This document shows, piece after piece, positions 41,801-49,559 of a stretch of DNA of 49,613 bases. Location: NCBI GenBank assembly GCA_947177635.1, contig CAMWVQ010000012.1:1-49613 (forward strand), written 5' to 3'. The DNA is from an uncultured Porphyromonadaceae bacterium. Its GTDB lineage: Bacteria; Bacteroidota; Bacteroidia; Bacteroidales; Muribaculaceae. The notes under the pieces are model-generated. The model was not told the DNA's origin. It made no database searches and saw nothing but the letters and a program-made list of their open reading frames with translations. The position numbers and the translations under genes are program-made. Each line of letters starts with the position of its first letter. Position 1 is the stretch's first letter.

Positions 41801-43384
41801 CCCCTGGGCGTTGGTGGCGTCGGAAAGCTTCATCAGGTCGTCGGGAGAGCTGATGAGGAAGGGGCTTTCTGCGGTGCCCTCACCCTGGAAAATCACCGGA
41901 TAGACGCTAACCAGCATCCTCTTCTCGCTGTTGCCCAGGTAGGCGTGGAGCTGGATGTCCACCTTCTTGTCGCCACGGGTCACGGTCACAGTGTTGCCCG
42001 ACAAGGTGGCGGCGGTGTTTCGGTTCATCTCCCACTCCACATCATTGGCGAAGCTGAGGGTGAAATTTGAAGTCACCTTCGTTGCCCGGTCCCCTTCGGA
42101 GAGGAACACCGGGGTAGCACCGAGTATCGCGGCTTCGGAGTCGGCGGAGTTGGCCAGACGCGGATACATCCCGTCGGCAAAAACCCATACCTCCCTGTCG
42201 AATCCCTCGATACCTTCAGCCGAGGTGAGCCGTGATGTGGGAAGGCCGTTTGCTGAGCTGCCAACCCCCGTGACCTGCGAGTCATACCATGAGTTGACAA
42301 TCGTGACGCCGCCGTAGTTGGCCCCCGCGAGCTCGATACCCTCGTGACGGGCGGTCATGGCGGTGAACATCGGCCCCATGTTGAGGCTCGTCTCTATCAC
42401 GAGGTCGGTCTTGTCGGTCGACACCTGCCCGACCAGACCTCCGACCGAGGTGGAATAGACATTGTAGACAGTGCCGACATTGTAGCAATCCTTTATCTTG
42501 GCTCCCTTCTCGAAAGAGTTGGTCAGGGCGCCGACGGTGCCTGAGGCCGAAATGTAGCCCGAATTCCAGCACCGCAGCATCTCGCAGCCGCTGAGGGTGC
42601 CGGTGATGCCGCCGCAATTGTTGGCCAGCGCGCCTTGTATCGCTCCCGTGAAGTAGCAGTCGTGGATATGCGGCGAGCTGTTGAGCTTGATGGTCACACC
42701 GGTGATGCCGCCAAACTGAATGTTGTTCTGGTTGGGGGCCGTGGAGACGATGTTGGCCGAGCTGCCGCAGCCCTCAACCTGGCCGAAGTTCTGTCCGACG
42801 ATACCTCCGGCGTTGCTCGACGAGGTGATTGAGCCTGAGTAGGTGCAGCCCTTCACAAGACCCTTGTTCTCCCCCAGGAGTCCACCCTTGTAACTGCCGT
42901 CGAGTGACTCGAAGACGCCGTTCACGACGTGGCAGTTCTCGACAAGCCCCTCGGAAGCGGCCGCCAGGCAGCCTGCGTAGGAGTTGCTCGTGGTCAGGGA
43001 GGGCTGCTGCAGGGTGAGGTTCCTTACCACCCCGTCGGGGCCGACCGCCGCGAACAGGCCGACATATTTCTTGTCTGAGCTGAACTTCAGGCCGGAAATC
43101 TTGTGGCCGTTGCCGTCGAAGGTTCCGGCGAACTTCTTCGCCTGGAGCGCGCCGGTATGGCCGATCATCGGCGCGGTCGCCACCGTCAGGTCATTCTCCA
43201 GCCTGAGGGTCATGCCCGCCAATGTGTTGCCGTCGTTAACGAGCTGGGCAAGCTCGTCGAGGTCGGCAGCTTTTGTTATCAGATAGGGGGATTCGGCCGA
43301 ACCGTCACCTCCGCTGAATGTCTGCGCGGATGCCGAAATCACCAGCATGGCGCCTGACGAGAGCAAAAGCAATAATCTTTTCAT
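38870..43384 (-). CDS. 1504-residue GLUG-repeat surface adhesin with T9SS type A-like tail
   Basis: Signal peptide MKRLLLLLSSGAMLVISASAQ. Three large modules start near residues 22, 505 and 925 with GDGSAESPYLI, GEGTAESPFLI and GDGTAESPYLI. Each continues into a FAGTFDGNGHKI/FNGVFDGG-type segment and then many ~20-30-residue glycine-rich GLUG repeats (e.g. GGIVGQNFGQVEGC, GGVVGYANGTAV), a beta-helix pattern of surface adhesins. Short Ig-like strands separate the modules. The end (ISLPAGVYLVNAGSSTLKAAVR) looks like a T9SS type A sorting tail. It follows the protease gene by 60 nt and is probably cotranscribed. Adhesion is inference. Confidence 0.8.
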   Translation of the reverse strand: MKRLLLLLSSGAMLVISASAQTFSGGDGSAESPYLITKAADLDELAQLVNDGNTLAGMTLRLENDLTVATAPMIGHTGALQAKKFAGTFDGNGHKISGLKFSSDKKYVGLFAAVGPDGVVRNLTLQQPSLTTSNSYAGCLAAASEGLVENCHVVNGVFESLDGSYKGGLLGENKGLVKGCTYSGSITSSSNAGGIVGQNFGQVEGCGSSANIVSTAPNQNNIQFGGITGVTIKLNSSPHIHDCYFTGAIQGALANNCGGITGTLSGCEMLRCWNSGYISASGTVGALTNSFEKGAKIKDCYNVGTVYNVYSTSVGGLVGQVSTDKTDLVIETSLNMGPMFTAMTARHEGIELAGANYGGVTIVNSWYDSQVTGVGSSANGLPTSRLTSAEGIEGFDREVWVFADGMYPRLANSADSEAAILGATPVFLSEGDRATKVTSNFTLSFANDVEWEMNRNTAATLSGNTVTVTRGDKKVDIQLHAYLGNSEKRMLVSVYPVIFQGEGTAESPFLISSPDDLMKLSDATNAQGLDFTGEHFLLTSDLDMAGVDFIPMAFNSAELAFNGVFDGGNHVIKNLYIDSRTNNVMNVGLFRTVYADGVVKNLTLDSSCRFDIFRNFAPFVTVLYGTVENCRNYADIPTTTGFSGGIVYIANEGSLIKDCYNGGKLSATGNGGAMAGIVYHNDGVVENCQNNGDIIGGPSGSKTVGGIVSLNKGVVTDVINTGRVSAGSEVAGIVCDSKAGSSVTRALSLGQIEALVSRDAAGAVVGKDAGGVFQDVYYDNQIVMGGASFEGVAGVSTATLTSGTLPMEAPEGVWTAESGRYPLLSAFASEGASRLASMPVWFAEGMSCDKLTADATLSVAEGLVWSLRDGEAFAISGDKLLVTNTDSYIKDELTATLDGRSRTLSIAALADIFDGDGTAESPYLIGSPTDLVKLSADVAASGQDYAGKHFRVTADIDMEGAQFKPVAGNGLAEFNGVFDGDGKKIDNLFISETTDGVGLFGRVGANGVVKNLTIGEGSEVGGKSSVGAFAGMLAGSLLDCENNAVVTSTAATSNLGGLVGQATGNAVVSGCVNNSDITGKSQTGGVVGYANGTAVTLSEVRNNGAVTGTTKTGGIAGNLVNTIVEGAVNAGVVTGTTDVGGVAGYASKACGISASRNTAAINGTTEIGGLLGYAYNDLTLSESYNAGSVTATSSTAGGLIGRGSQPVIESSFNVGDVSNTKASLGSTTAGAGGLIGRGDPIVTDCYNAGTVTAEKNVGGILGSYDSSSKTTTLTRVYQAGNVVSPLETPANIGVFIGRGNKSALSETYYDSQLIHALPAEDGALTTAALAAVELGEAWVSGENTLPVLLPFANDDYARLYSSAVLLASTDHVGQVSQAFRVSAADGVVWSGDSDAFSFDGDNVTPVSGVIGKYVLTAKLGDLSRNVMLTLTGTSALDGIASLTDSSVKVVDGGILFEAECDYAIYNTAGAMLRNGSAVAGQTISLPAGVYLVNAGSSTLKAAVR

Positions 43385-43444
43385 CTGTAAGGATATTAGG
43401 TGTTTTATTCAGGCTCAGGCTGTTGCCGTGGAGCCTTGTCAGAT

Positions 43445-45589
43445 TTATCGTTTGAGGTATTTGATTGATTCACGGCGCCCCGGGGCGGAAATTTCCATTA
43501 TGTAGAGGCCGGGGGTGAGGTCGCCGGTGTCGGGGATGAACTCATCGCCGCATCCCATCGGGCCGGCGTCGGCCACCAGGACGGTCTTCCCCTCGGGGGT
43601 GTGGACTGTCACGCGGGTCGAGGCCGTCGGGCGGTAATACAGCACCCGCAGTTGACCGTCGACCATCTGTGCCGACCAGTCTCCGTCGGCCACGGGATCG
43701 ATTCCCGACTGGGAAGTGAAATTCTTGAGCACATAAACCAGTCCGGCATAGGCGTCTATCTTGCCGTATCCCCAGGTGTTGCCCGGGGTGTCGCCGGTGA
43801 ACTCGTCGTGGCGCGCGGTGGCGGCGAATATCTCCCGCAGGTTGTCGGGGGTCAGCGTGGGACAGGCCTGCAGCCATGTGGCCACGATTCCCGCCACATG
43901 CGGCGAAGCCATCGATGTCCCTTGATACACACCGTAGTAATATGTCTTGCCGTTCCACTCCCTGGCCGCCACCTGCTCGGTCTGGGAGTTGGTGCCGTTG
44001 AAGGCGGAGACAATCAGGCTGCCGGGGGCGGCGATGTCAGGCTTCATGCGGCCGTCGACGGTCGGGCCGACATTGGAGTACGGGGCGATGTCATTCATCG
44101 GGAACCCCGACTCATAATGGCTGCCGTCAAGCTTGGTCAGGCTGTTGCGGGTACTGTATGATGCCACGGTGATGATGCTCTTCCCTACCCCGCCAATCTC
44201 GCATGTGCCGTAGCGGTTGTCGGGAATATCCATTACCGGAAGATGCTGCAGGAAGCAGCAATAGTTCTCGTTGGCCCAGGCGTGGACGGTAGTCCCGGGG
44301 TCTGCCGTGACAATGATGGCGATGACCTTGGTTGGACGGTAGTCGGTGATGGCCAGCTGTATGTGGGCCATCGGGCGGTCGTTGAGCGGACTGCGCTGGG
44401 TGACAATCGAGAAATATCCCCCCGACTCGTCATAAGGCTGCTGCAGGGTCACGGTGCCGTTGTAATCGTTGGCGGCGTTGAAGGCGCGGCTCTGGTAGAC
44501 AGGCTCCATCGTCTCCTTGTCGACGGTGCAGACCCTGACCTTCATCCCGGCGCCCGGCTCACCCCATATCTGGAGTTCCCCGATGCCCGACATCCCCTCC
44601 AGGAAACCGACTCCGGCGAAAAGGCGGTCGTCGGCGTCGGCCATCGTCTTGGATATATGCATGTTTATCAAGGCGTTGTTGCCTCCCGCGCCGACCACGA
44701 TGCGTCCCTCTCCCGAGAGCTGGTCTATCATCTGGTCGCGCAGCGACGAGCCGTCATGTGGCCCCATCTCGGTGCCGAGGCTCATATTTATCACCGCAGG
44801 CTTGCCCGCCTCGTCGGCATAATCGAAGATGAACTTGATGGCGTCGGAAATCCCGGTGTCTATATCCTTGAATGAGGAGAACACCAGGTCGGCGTCATAG
44901 GCGACACCGTGGTAGGGGCTTTCCATGTCAGACCCGGCGGCGATGCCCATCACATGGCAGCCGTGGGAATAATAAGCCATATCGGTGCCACGGGCAGTGA
45001 TGCCCTCCTGGGTGTCATAGCAACTGCCGTAGCTGTAAGGGGCAGGCGGCACACCGGTCTCATCAGCCTGACACCATACTTTCTTGATTCTCAACGTTGT
45101 GCCATCCTGGGCAAAAAATGCCGGATGGTTGAAGTCAACCCCTCCGTCAATCACTCCGACAATCGTCCCCTTACCTGAGAAAGGGGTCTCCAGAGGAGCC
45201 GAGGCGGCGTGGATGTCGGTGACACGGGTGTCGGCCCGGGCGAGATCCATAAGCATCTTCGCCTTCTGGGCGCCCTGGATGCACTCCACCGACTGCAACG
45301 CGGCGACATCCTCAACGCGCTCCACCGGAATCAGCGCCGTCAACACCGTCGGGGTCACGGTCTGGACGGTCACCCCGAGCATTGCCAGGGAGTCGACACA
45401 CGAAGGATCGTTATACTTGACATACGCCGGGATGGCATCCGGAAGCTCCCCTCCCAGGGCATCCTTGGCGTGAAGAGCGGCCCTCTCTCGGGCCATCAGG
45501 TCCATAATGGTGTTGGAAGTCAGTTTCGCCGGGTTGTCGGCATTCACCAGAAAAGAGGACACAAGCATCAGAAGCGGAATCTTTCTCAT
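43445..45589 (-). CDS. Subtilisin-like (S8) serine protease with T9SS type A-like tail
   Basis: 714 residues with a signal peptide. Triad: Asp in GVIDGGVDFNHP (near residue 147), His in SHGCHVMGIAAGSD (near 208), Ser in YQGTSMASPHVAGI (near 558). The His motif has Cys-His where most subtilases have Thr-His (HGTHVAG). A ~250-residue insert lies between His and Ser. The C-terminus (VTVHTPEGKTV...GLYIMEISAPGRRESIKYLKR) fits a T9SS sorting tail. Likely an exported peptidase for protein breakdown or for processing surface proteins, such as the adjacent adhesin; that last point is speculation. Confidence 0.87.
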   Translation of the reverse strand: MRKIPLLMLVSSFLVNADNPAKLTSNTIMDLMARERAALHAKDALGGELPDAIPAYVKYNDPSCVDSLAMLGVTVQTVTPTVLTALIPVERVEDVAALQSVECIQGAQKAKMLMDLARADTRVTDIHAASAPLETPFSGKGTIVGVIDGGVDFNHPAFFAQDGTTLRIKKVWCQADETGVPPAPYSYGSCYDTQEGITARGTDMAYYSHGCHVMGIAAGSDMESPYHGVAYDADLVFSSFKDIDTGISDAIKFIFDYADEAGKPAVINMSLGTEMGPHDGSSLRDQMIDQLSGEGRIVVGAGGNNALINMHISKTMADADDRLFAGVGFLEGMSGIGELQIWGEPGAGMKVRVCTVDKETMEPVYQSRAFNAANDYNGTVTLQQPYDESGGYFSIVTQRSPLNDRPMAHIQLAITDYRPTKVIAIIVTADPGTTVHAWANENYCCFLQHLPVMDIPDNRYGTCEIGGVGKSIITVASYSTRNSLTKLDGSHYESGFPMNDIAPYSNVGPTVDGRMKPDIAAPGSLIVSAFNGTNSQTEQVAAREWNGKTYYYGVYQGTSMASPHVAGIVATWLQACPTLTPDNLREIFAATARHDEFTGDTPGNTWGYGKIDAYAGLVYVLKNFTSQSGIDPVADGDWSAQMVDGQLRVLYYRPTASTRVTVHTPEGKTVLVADAGPMGCGDEFIPDTGDLTPGLYIMEISAPGRRESIKYLKR

Positions 45590-45615
45590 AACAGTTCCGT
45601 GAAAAATGATTAGTG

Positions 45616-45646
45616 TTGAGTATTCGCAAAGTTAAACATATCTTTG
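45616..45646 (+). promoter_or_regulatory. Rightward promoter upstream of nnr (overlaps protease promoter)
   Basis: Plus strand: TTG at 45616-45618, a 20-nt spacer, TATCTTTG at 45639-45646 followed by C. The expected start is near 45653, at the edge of the C-tract. It could give the nnr operon a leader of about 265 nt or make a small RNA. Confidence 0.5.
45627..45634 (-). promoter_or_regulatory. -7 box of the protease-adhesin operon
   Basis: Minus strand TAACTTTG followed by C. The expected start is about 30 nt before the protease ATG. At the -33 position lies the G-tract of the module at 45654-45682 instead of TTG. Confidence 0.6.
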
Positions 45647-45653
45647 CATTTTA

Positions 45654-45682
45654 CCCCCCCCCAATTGTTAATTGTTGTTAAT
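45654..45682. promoter_or_regulatory. C-tract plus GTTAAT-N4-GTTAAT module (site 2)
   Basis: Plus strand: nine C, AATT, GTTAAT at 45667 and 45677 (10 bp apart). On the protease strand: ATTAAC-AACA-ATTAAC-AATT-G9, ending 19 nt before the -7 box. Same order and spacing as site 1 at 8172-8196. Confidence 0.55.
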
Positions 45683-45918
45683 GCGCAATTTTATTTTCCA
45701 TTGATTACGAACATCTCGGTTTTACTGTCACATCGAGACACATTAACACTGTTAAACATTAGCAGAATGCAACTCCCCCCGGTTCTCTCCCCCGCAATCC
45801 CGCGCAGGATACACAACAGGCCGCATTGAGGATTTTTTACTATATTATCTAAGGTGGATTAACGGAAATTCCGTAAATTTGCAGTCAAGTGTATTTCGAG
45901 ATATCCGACGATTAGTCA
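45683..45918. promoter_or_regulatory. Intergenic region upstream of nnr, with palindrome and -7 box
   Basis: The rest of the 329-bp gap between protease and nnr genes. TTAACA-C-TGTTAA near 45742-45756 is an inverted repeat. At 45862-45874 ACGGAA-A-TTCCGT is a perfect 6-bp inverted repeat whose last base starts a TAAATTTG -7 box (45874-45881) on the plus strand, 38 nt before the nnr ATG. No -33 element was seen, so the palindrome may bind an activator or repressor. Confidence 0.45.
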
Positions 45919-47436
45919 ATGAAACTTTTCACCAACGAACAGATACGCGCCATCGAGCGCCACACAATCGAGACCGAGGGGATTCCCCCCGGCGAAATCA
46001 TCGAGCGCGTGGCCGAAGGGGTGGCCGACGAGATAGCGGCGCGCTGGCGTCCGTCAAAACCCACCATCGTATTCGCCGGCCCGGGCAACAACGGGGCCGA
46101 CGCCCTGGCTACAGCCCGCCTGCTCCACGACCACGGCTTCCGCCCGGCGATATATCTCTTCAACATCGGAGGTGACAAGCTCTCGGGTGAATGCGCCGCC
46201 GTGCGCGACCGCCTGCTTGAGGCGGTGCCAGACGCCGATTTCCACGAGGTCACCAGCCGTTTCACTCCGCCCGACATCACTTCGAGCCACCTGATTGTCG
46301 ACGGACTATTCGGCGCGGGGCTGCGTGAGGAGCTGCGGGGCGGATTCCAGTCGCTGGTGCAGTATATCAACGACGAGAAACCGACGGTGGTCTCAATCGA
46401 CCTCCCCTCGGGGATGTTCGGCGACTGGAACCCGCGAATCGTCAACCGCAACACCATCCACGCCACCCTCACCCTGGCCATACAGTTTCCCCGCCTATGC
46501 TTCTTCATCCCCGACAACGCCGAACTGGTGGGGGAATGGAAGACCCTCGACGTGGGCCTCAGCCAGCAGGCCATCGCTTCGCTCCCGGCTGAATTCTGCC
46601 TGGTGGAGAAACGCGACATACACCGGCGACTGCGCCACCGCAAGGAGTTCGCCTCAAAGGCCGACTTCGGCACCGCCATCCTCTATGCCGGCAGCTACGG
46701 CATGATGGGAGCCGCCGTCCTCGCCGCCAAGGGCGCGCTTCGCGGAGGACTCGGCAAGCTGACCGTAAGCTCCCCCAAATGGGGTTACCAGATACTCCAG
46801 ACAGCCGTCCCGGAAGCGATGTACCGCAACAACCGTGGCGACGCCTGCCTGACAGAAATCCACCCCGAACGCGACTTCTCGGCTATCGCCATAGGCCCCG
46901 GCATCGGCACCAACGAGATGACCGTCAAGGCCCTGGAGGATTTCCTGTCGAGCATCGACAAGCCTGTCATCCTCGACGCCGACGCCCTCAACTGCATCGC
47001 CCTACGTCCGGCGATGCTCAACAACATACCCATCCTGTCGGTGATGACCCCCCACGCCGGCGAGTTCGACCGGATGTTCGGCCCCCAGCCCTCATCCGAG
47101 GCGCGCCTGCGCAAAGCCATCGAGATGGCCAAATACTACAACATCCTCATCATCCTGAAAGGACGCCACACCGCCATCGTGCGCCCCGACGGCAAGATAT
47201 ACTTCAACTCCTCGGGCTGTCCCGGAATGGCCACCCCCGGAAGCGGCGACGTGCTGACCGGGCTCCTGCTGGCGATGATGGCCCAGGGGTATCCCGCCGA
47301 AATCGCCTCGATAATCGCCGTCTACATCCACGGCGTGGCCGGGGAGATGGCCCAGGCCGAACATGGGGAATACGGGGTGACCGCCGGCGACATCGCCGCC
47401 AACATCGGCCGCGCGATACGCGAGACAATGAAGTGA
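45919..47436 (+). CDS. nnrD: Bifunctional NAD(P)HX epimerase / ADP-dependent dehydratase
   Basis: 505 residues. Repairs hydrated NAD(P)H. Residues ~1-220 are the epimerase (FAGPGNNGADALATARLL, HLIVDGLFGAGLREEL, VSIDLPSGMFGD). Residues ~225-505 are the ribokinase-like dehydratase (GSYGMMGAAVLAAKGALRGG, AIGPGIGTNE, VMTPHAGEFDRMFG, and the ADP-binding MATPGSGDVLTGLLLAMMAQG). The fused order is the standard bacterial one. First gene of an operon with DUF4831 and a Crp/Fnr regulator. Confidence 0.95.
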   Translation: MKLFTNEQIRAIERHTIETEGIPPGEIIERVAEGVADEIAARWRPSKPTIVFAGPGNNGADALATARLLHDHGFRPAIYLFNIGGDKLSGECAAVRDRLLEAVPDADFHEVTSRFTPPDITSSHLIVDGLFGAGLREELRGGFQSLVQYINDEKPTVVSIDLPSGMFGDWNPRIVNRNTIHATLTLAIQFPRLCFFIPDNAELVGEWKTLDVGLSQQAIASLPAEFCLVEKRDIHRRLRHRKEFASKADFGTAILYAGSYGMMGAAVLAAKGALRGGLGKLTVSSPKWGYQILQTAVPEAMYRNNRGDACLTEIHPERDFSAIAIGPGIGTNEMTVKALEDFLSSIDKPVILDADALNCIALRPAMLNNIPILSVMTPHAGEFDRMFGPQPSSEARLRKAIEMAKYYNILIILKGRHTAIVRPDGKIYFNSSGCPGMATPGSGDVLTGLLLAMMAQGYPAEIASIIAVYIHGVAGEMAQAEHGEYGVTAGDIAANIGRAIRETMK

Positions 47437-47473
47437 AACCGCTCCACGTGTCAACCAACAAAACGACCAACGA

Positions 47474-48574
47474 ATGAAAATTACTCACATACTCCTCCTG
47501 GCGGCCCTGTCAGTGGCCCCTGTCTCCCTCTCGGCCCAGCAGGCGCAACGCCTGTCGGCCACCAAGGCCAACGACTACGGGCTGACCTACTCCCTGCCGA
47601 AGACAATGCTGAAAGTAACCCTTGAGGCAGAGGTGACCGTCAGGAAGCCGGGGGAATTCTACCGGTATGCCCCAAAATACCTCAACGTCTCCGACCCCAT
47701 CACCAGGGAGTCTCATTCGGTATCGCTCAGGCAGGCCATCATAAGCCCATACGGCATACAGGACCCTGAGGAGACCTACTCCGTGCAGTTCAAATCGGGC
47801 TACCCGGTGTATGTGGCCCTCGACCAGGCGGGACTCCCCCTGGCCATCAACACCGAGGAGGCCGCCCGCACGGAGGAAATCACCCTCCCGGAGGCGGTAA
47901 AGGCAAAGCCAACCCCGCTTGAGACCCCGGCCGCGCGCCAGGTAATCAGCGAGGAGATGCTCCAGAGCCAGTCGACAGCAAAACGCGCCGAACTGGCCGC
48001 CCAGGCGATTTTCGCCCTCCGCCAGACCCGCAGCGACCTCATCAGCGGCCAGGCCGACAACATGCCCCCCGACGGGAAGTCGCTCCAGCTTATGCTCGAC
48101 AACCTCCAGGCCCAGGAGGAGGCGCTGACCGCCATGTTCCTCGGAACAACCTCTGTCTCCACCCAGGTGGAAAGTTTCATCGTCAATCCCGACGCGCTTG
48201 TCGACAACGACAAAGCCCGCATCCCCGTGGCCCGGCTCTCGGCGGTCGAGGGTATCGTAGACCGCGAAGACCTCTCGGGCTCGCCGGTCTACCTCGACCT
48301 CTCGGTGGTCTCCAGAGGGGAGATGCCCGTCAACGACAAGGGGCAGACCCTCTCCTTCCCGAAAAACGGCATACCCTACCGTATCCCCGGCGAGATGCAG
48401 GCAACAGTGACACACGAGGGGGAGACCTACGCCTCCCGCCGGATTCCGGCCTCTCAGCTCGGCATCGTCTACGGCCTGGCCCCCAACTCGTTCACCGACA
48501 AGAAAGCGCCGATATACGTCATCTACGACTCCACCTCGGGAGCCATCCTGCGCCAGGGGCCGGCCATGCAGTGA
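47474..48574 (+). CDS. DUF4831 family secreted protein
   Basis: 366 residues, signal peptide MKITHILLLAALSVAPVSLSAQ. The body has the DUF4831 pattern: DYGLTYSLPKTMLKVTLEAEV, then FYRYAPKYL, and later FLGTTSVSTQVESF. Probably periplasmic or outer-membrane associated; no lipobox seen. Function unknown. 37 nt after nnrD and 32 nt before the Crp/Fnr gene, so likely cotranscribed with both. Confidence 0.85.
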   Translation: MKITHILLLAALSVAPVSLSAQQAQRLSATKANDYGLTYSLPKTMLKVTLEAEVTVRKPGEFYRYAPKYLNVSDPITRESHSVSLRQAIISPYGIQDPEETYSVQFKSGYPVYVALDQAGLPLAINTEEAARTEEITLPEAVKAKPTPLETPAARQVISEEMLQSQSTAKRAELAAQAIFALRQTRSDLISGQADNMPPDGKSLQLMLDNLQAQEEALTAMFLGTTSVSTQVESFIVNPDALVDNDKARIPVARLSAVEGIVDREDLSGSPVYLDLSVVSRGEMPVNDKGQTLSFPKNGIPYRIPGEMQATVTHEGETYASRRIPASQLGIVYGLAPNSFTDKKAPIYVIYDSTSGAILRQGPAMQ

Positions 48575-48606
48575 CTTCCTGACTTAACCAGCACCGACAC
48601 CTCAGA

Positions 48607-49308
48607 ATGGGCAACCGCGTCAATGACAGAGAACGGCTCAAGAAGCTGCTTGCGCTCGAAGCCAAGGAGCGCCTGCGGGATGAACTCTTCGACCGCCTCC
48701 TCGACGGCGGCGAGGAGGTCAGCCTGCTCACCTATGAGCCTATGATTGACGCCGGAGACTTCAACCCCAACATATACATCGTCAAGGAGGGGCTTATAAG
48801 AGGCACATACCTCGACCGCAACAACGAAATCACCGCCGGATTCGCCCTCCCCGGCACCCTCCTGATTTCTTTCCACAGCTATTACGACGGCGAACCGTCA
48901 TACTACCGCTACGAGGCTTGCTGCCCGACGGTGGTGGTGCGCATCCCCAAAGCATATTTCGACTCCCTGGCCAGGGAGTCCCACGAGTTCGCCCTATGGG
49001 TGATGAGCGCCCACCAGAACCAGCTCTACTACACCGAGGTGCGCCACCGTCTCCTAAGCGGCGACGCCAAGAAACGCCTCCTGCAGCTGACCCGCAGGCT
49101 GTCGTCGGTTTTCCCGGCCACCGGAAACGCCGACACGGCGGGGGTCGGTGACAGCCACGACATGAAGATGAAGAAGCAGCTCCACGGCCGCCACAAGACA
49201 ATACTCTCCATCGTCCCCTCGAAAATCATCGCATCATACCTTGGCATAACCGAGCAACACCTCAGCAAAATAAAGAAGGAGATTCTGAAGGAAAACTCAG
49301 GGAAATGA
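48607..49308 (+). CDS. Crp/Fnr-family transcription regulator
   Basis: 233 residues. N-terminal cyclic-nucleotide-binding-like beta roll (residues ~35-140, e.g. IYIVKEGLIRGTYLDRNNEITAGFALPGTLLIS). C-terminal winged helix with recognition segment SKIIASYLGITEQHLSKIKKEI. No Fnr-type N-terminal cysteine cluster, so it is unlikely to be an [Fe-S] oxygen sensor. A Gly/Asp-rich segment of about 25 residues (residues ~175-200) lies before the HTH and is unusual for the family. The target genes are unknown. Confidence 0.9.
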   Translation: MGNRVNDRERLKKLLALEAKERLRDELFDRLLDGGEEVSLLTYEPMIDAGDFNPNIYIVKEGLIRGTYLDRNNEITAGFALPGTLLISFHSYYDGEPSYYRYEACCPTVVVRIPKAYFDSLARESHEFALWVMSAHQNQLYYTEVRHRLLSGDAKKRLLQLTRRLSSVFPATGNADTAGVGDSHDMKMKKQLHGRHKTILSIVPSKIIASYLGITEQHLSKIKKEILKENSGK

Positions 49309-49377
49309 CCCGAAAACAGACATTTCCGCAACACTCCTGAGGAAATCACTATACAATTTCCCTCTCACCGCCGCAGA

Positions 49378-49559
49378 TAAGTAACTGGTCGAAATTATTT
49401 TAATGTTTGTTCGAGAAAAATCTTCTAAAAATTTTACTCGAAGAAACATTGAAATAAGATGACCGGTTAATATAAAATAATTTTGAACAGTTACTTAAGT
49501 AACTGGTCGAAATTATTTTAATGTTTGTTCGAGTAAAATTTTTAGGAGATTTTTCTCGA
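49378..49559. repeat. AT-rich repeat pair with inverted core
   Basis: A 38-bp sequence (taagtaactggtcgaaatta... to gttcgag) is repeated exactly at 49378-49415 and 49496-49533, 118 bp apart. After each comes a 21-bp core bounded by tcgag and ctcga. The core at 49534-49554 is the reverse complement of that at 49416-49436 with one mismatch. The first copy closes with a right arm (to about 49463) that pairs with its left arm. The copies are joined by a 24-bp-arm palindrome centred at 49495/49496 (agttactt|aagtaact). Probably part of a mobile or invertible element. Confidence 0.7.

Noticed and set aside
38870-43384. Repeated ~25-residue units in the large gene as a CRISPR or DNA tandem array
   Set aside because: The repeats are at protein level (GLUG-type) with divergent DNA and no regular spacers.
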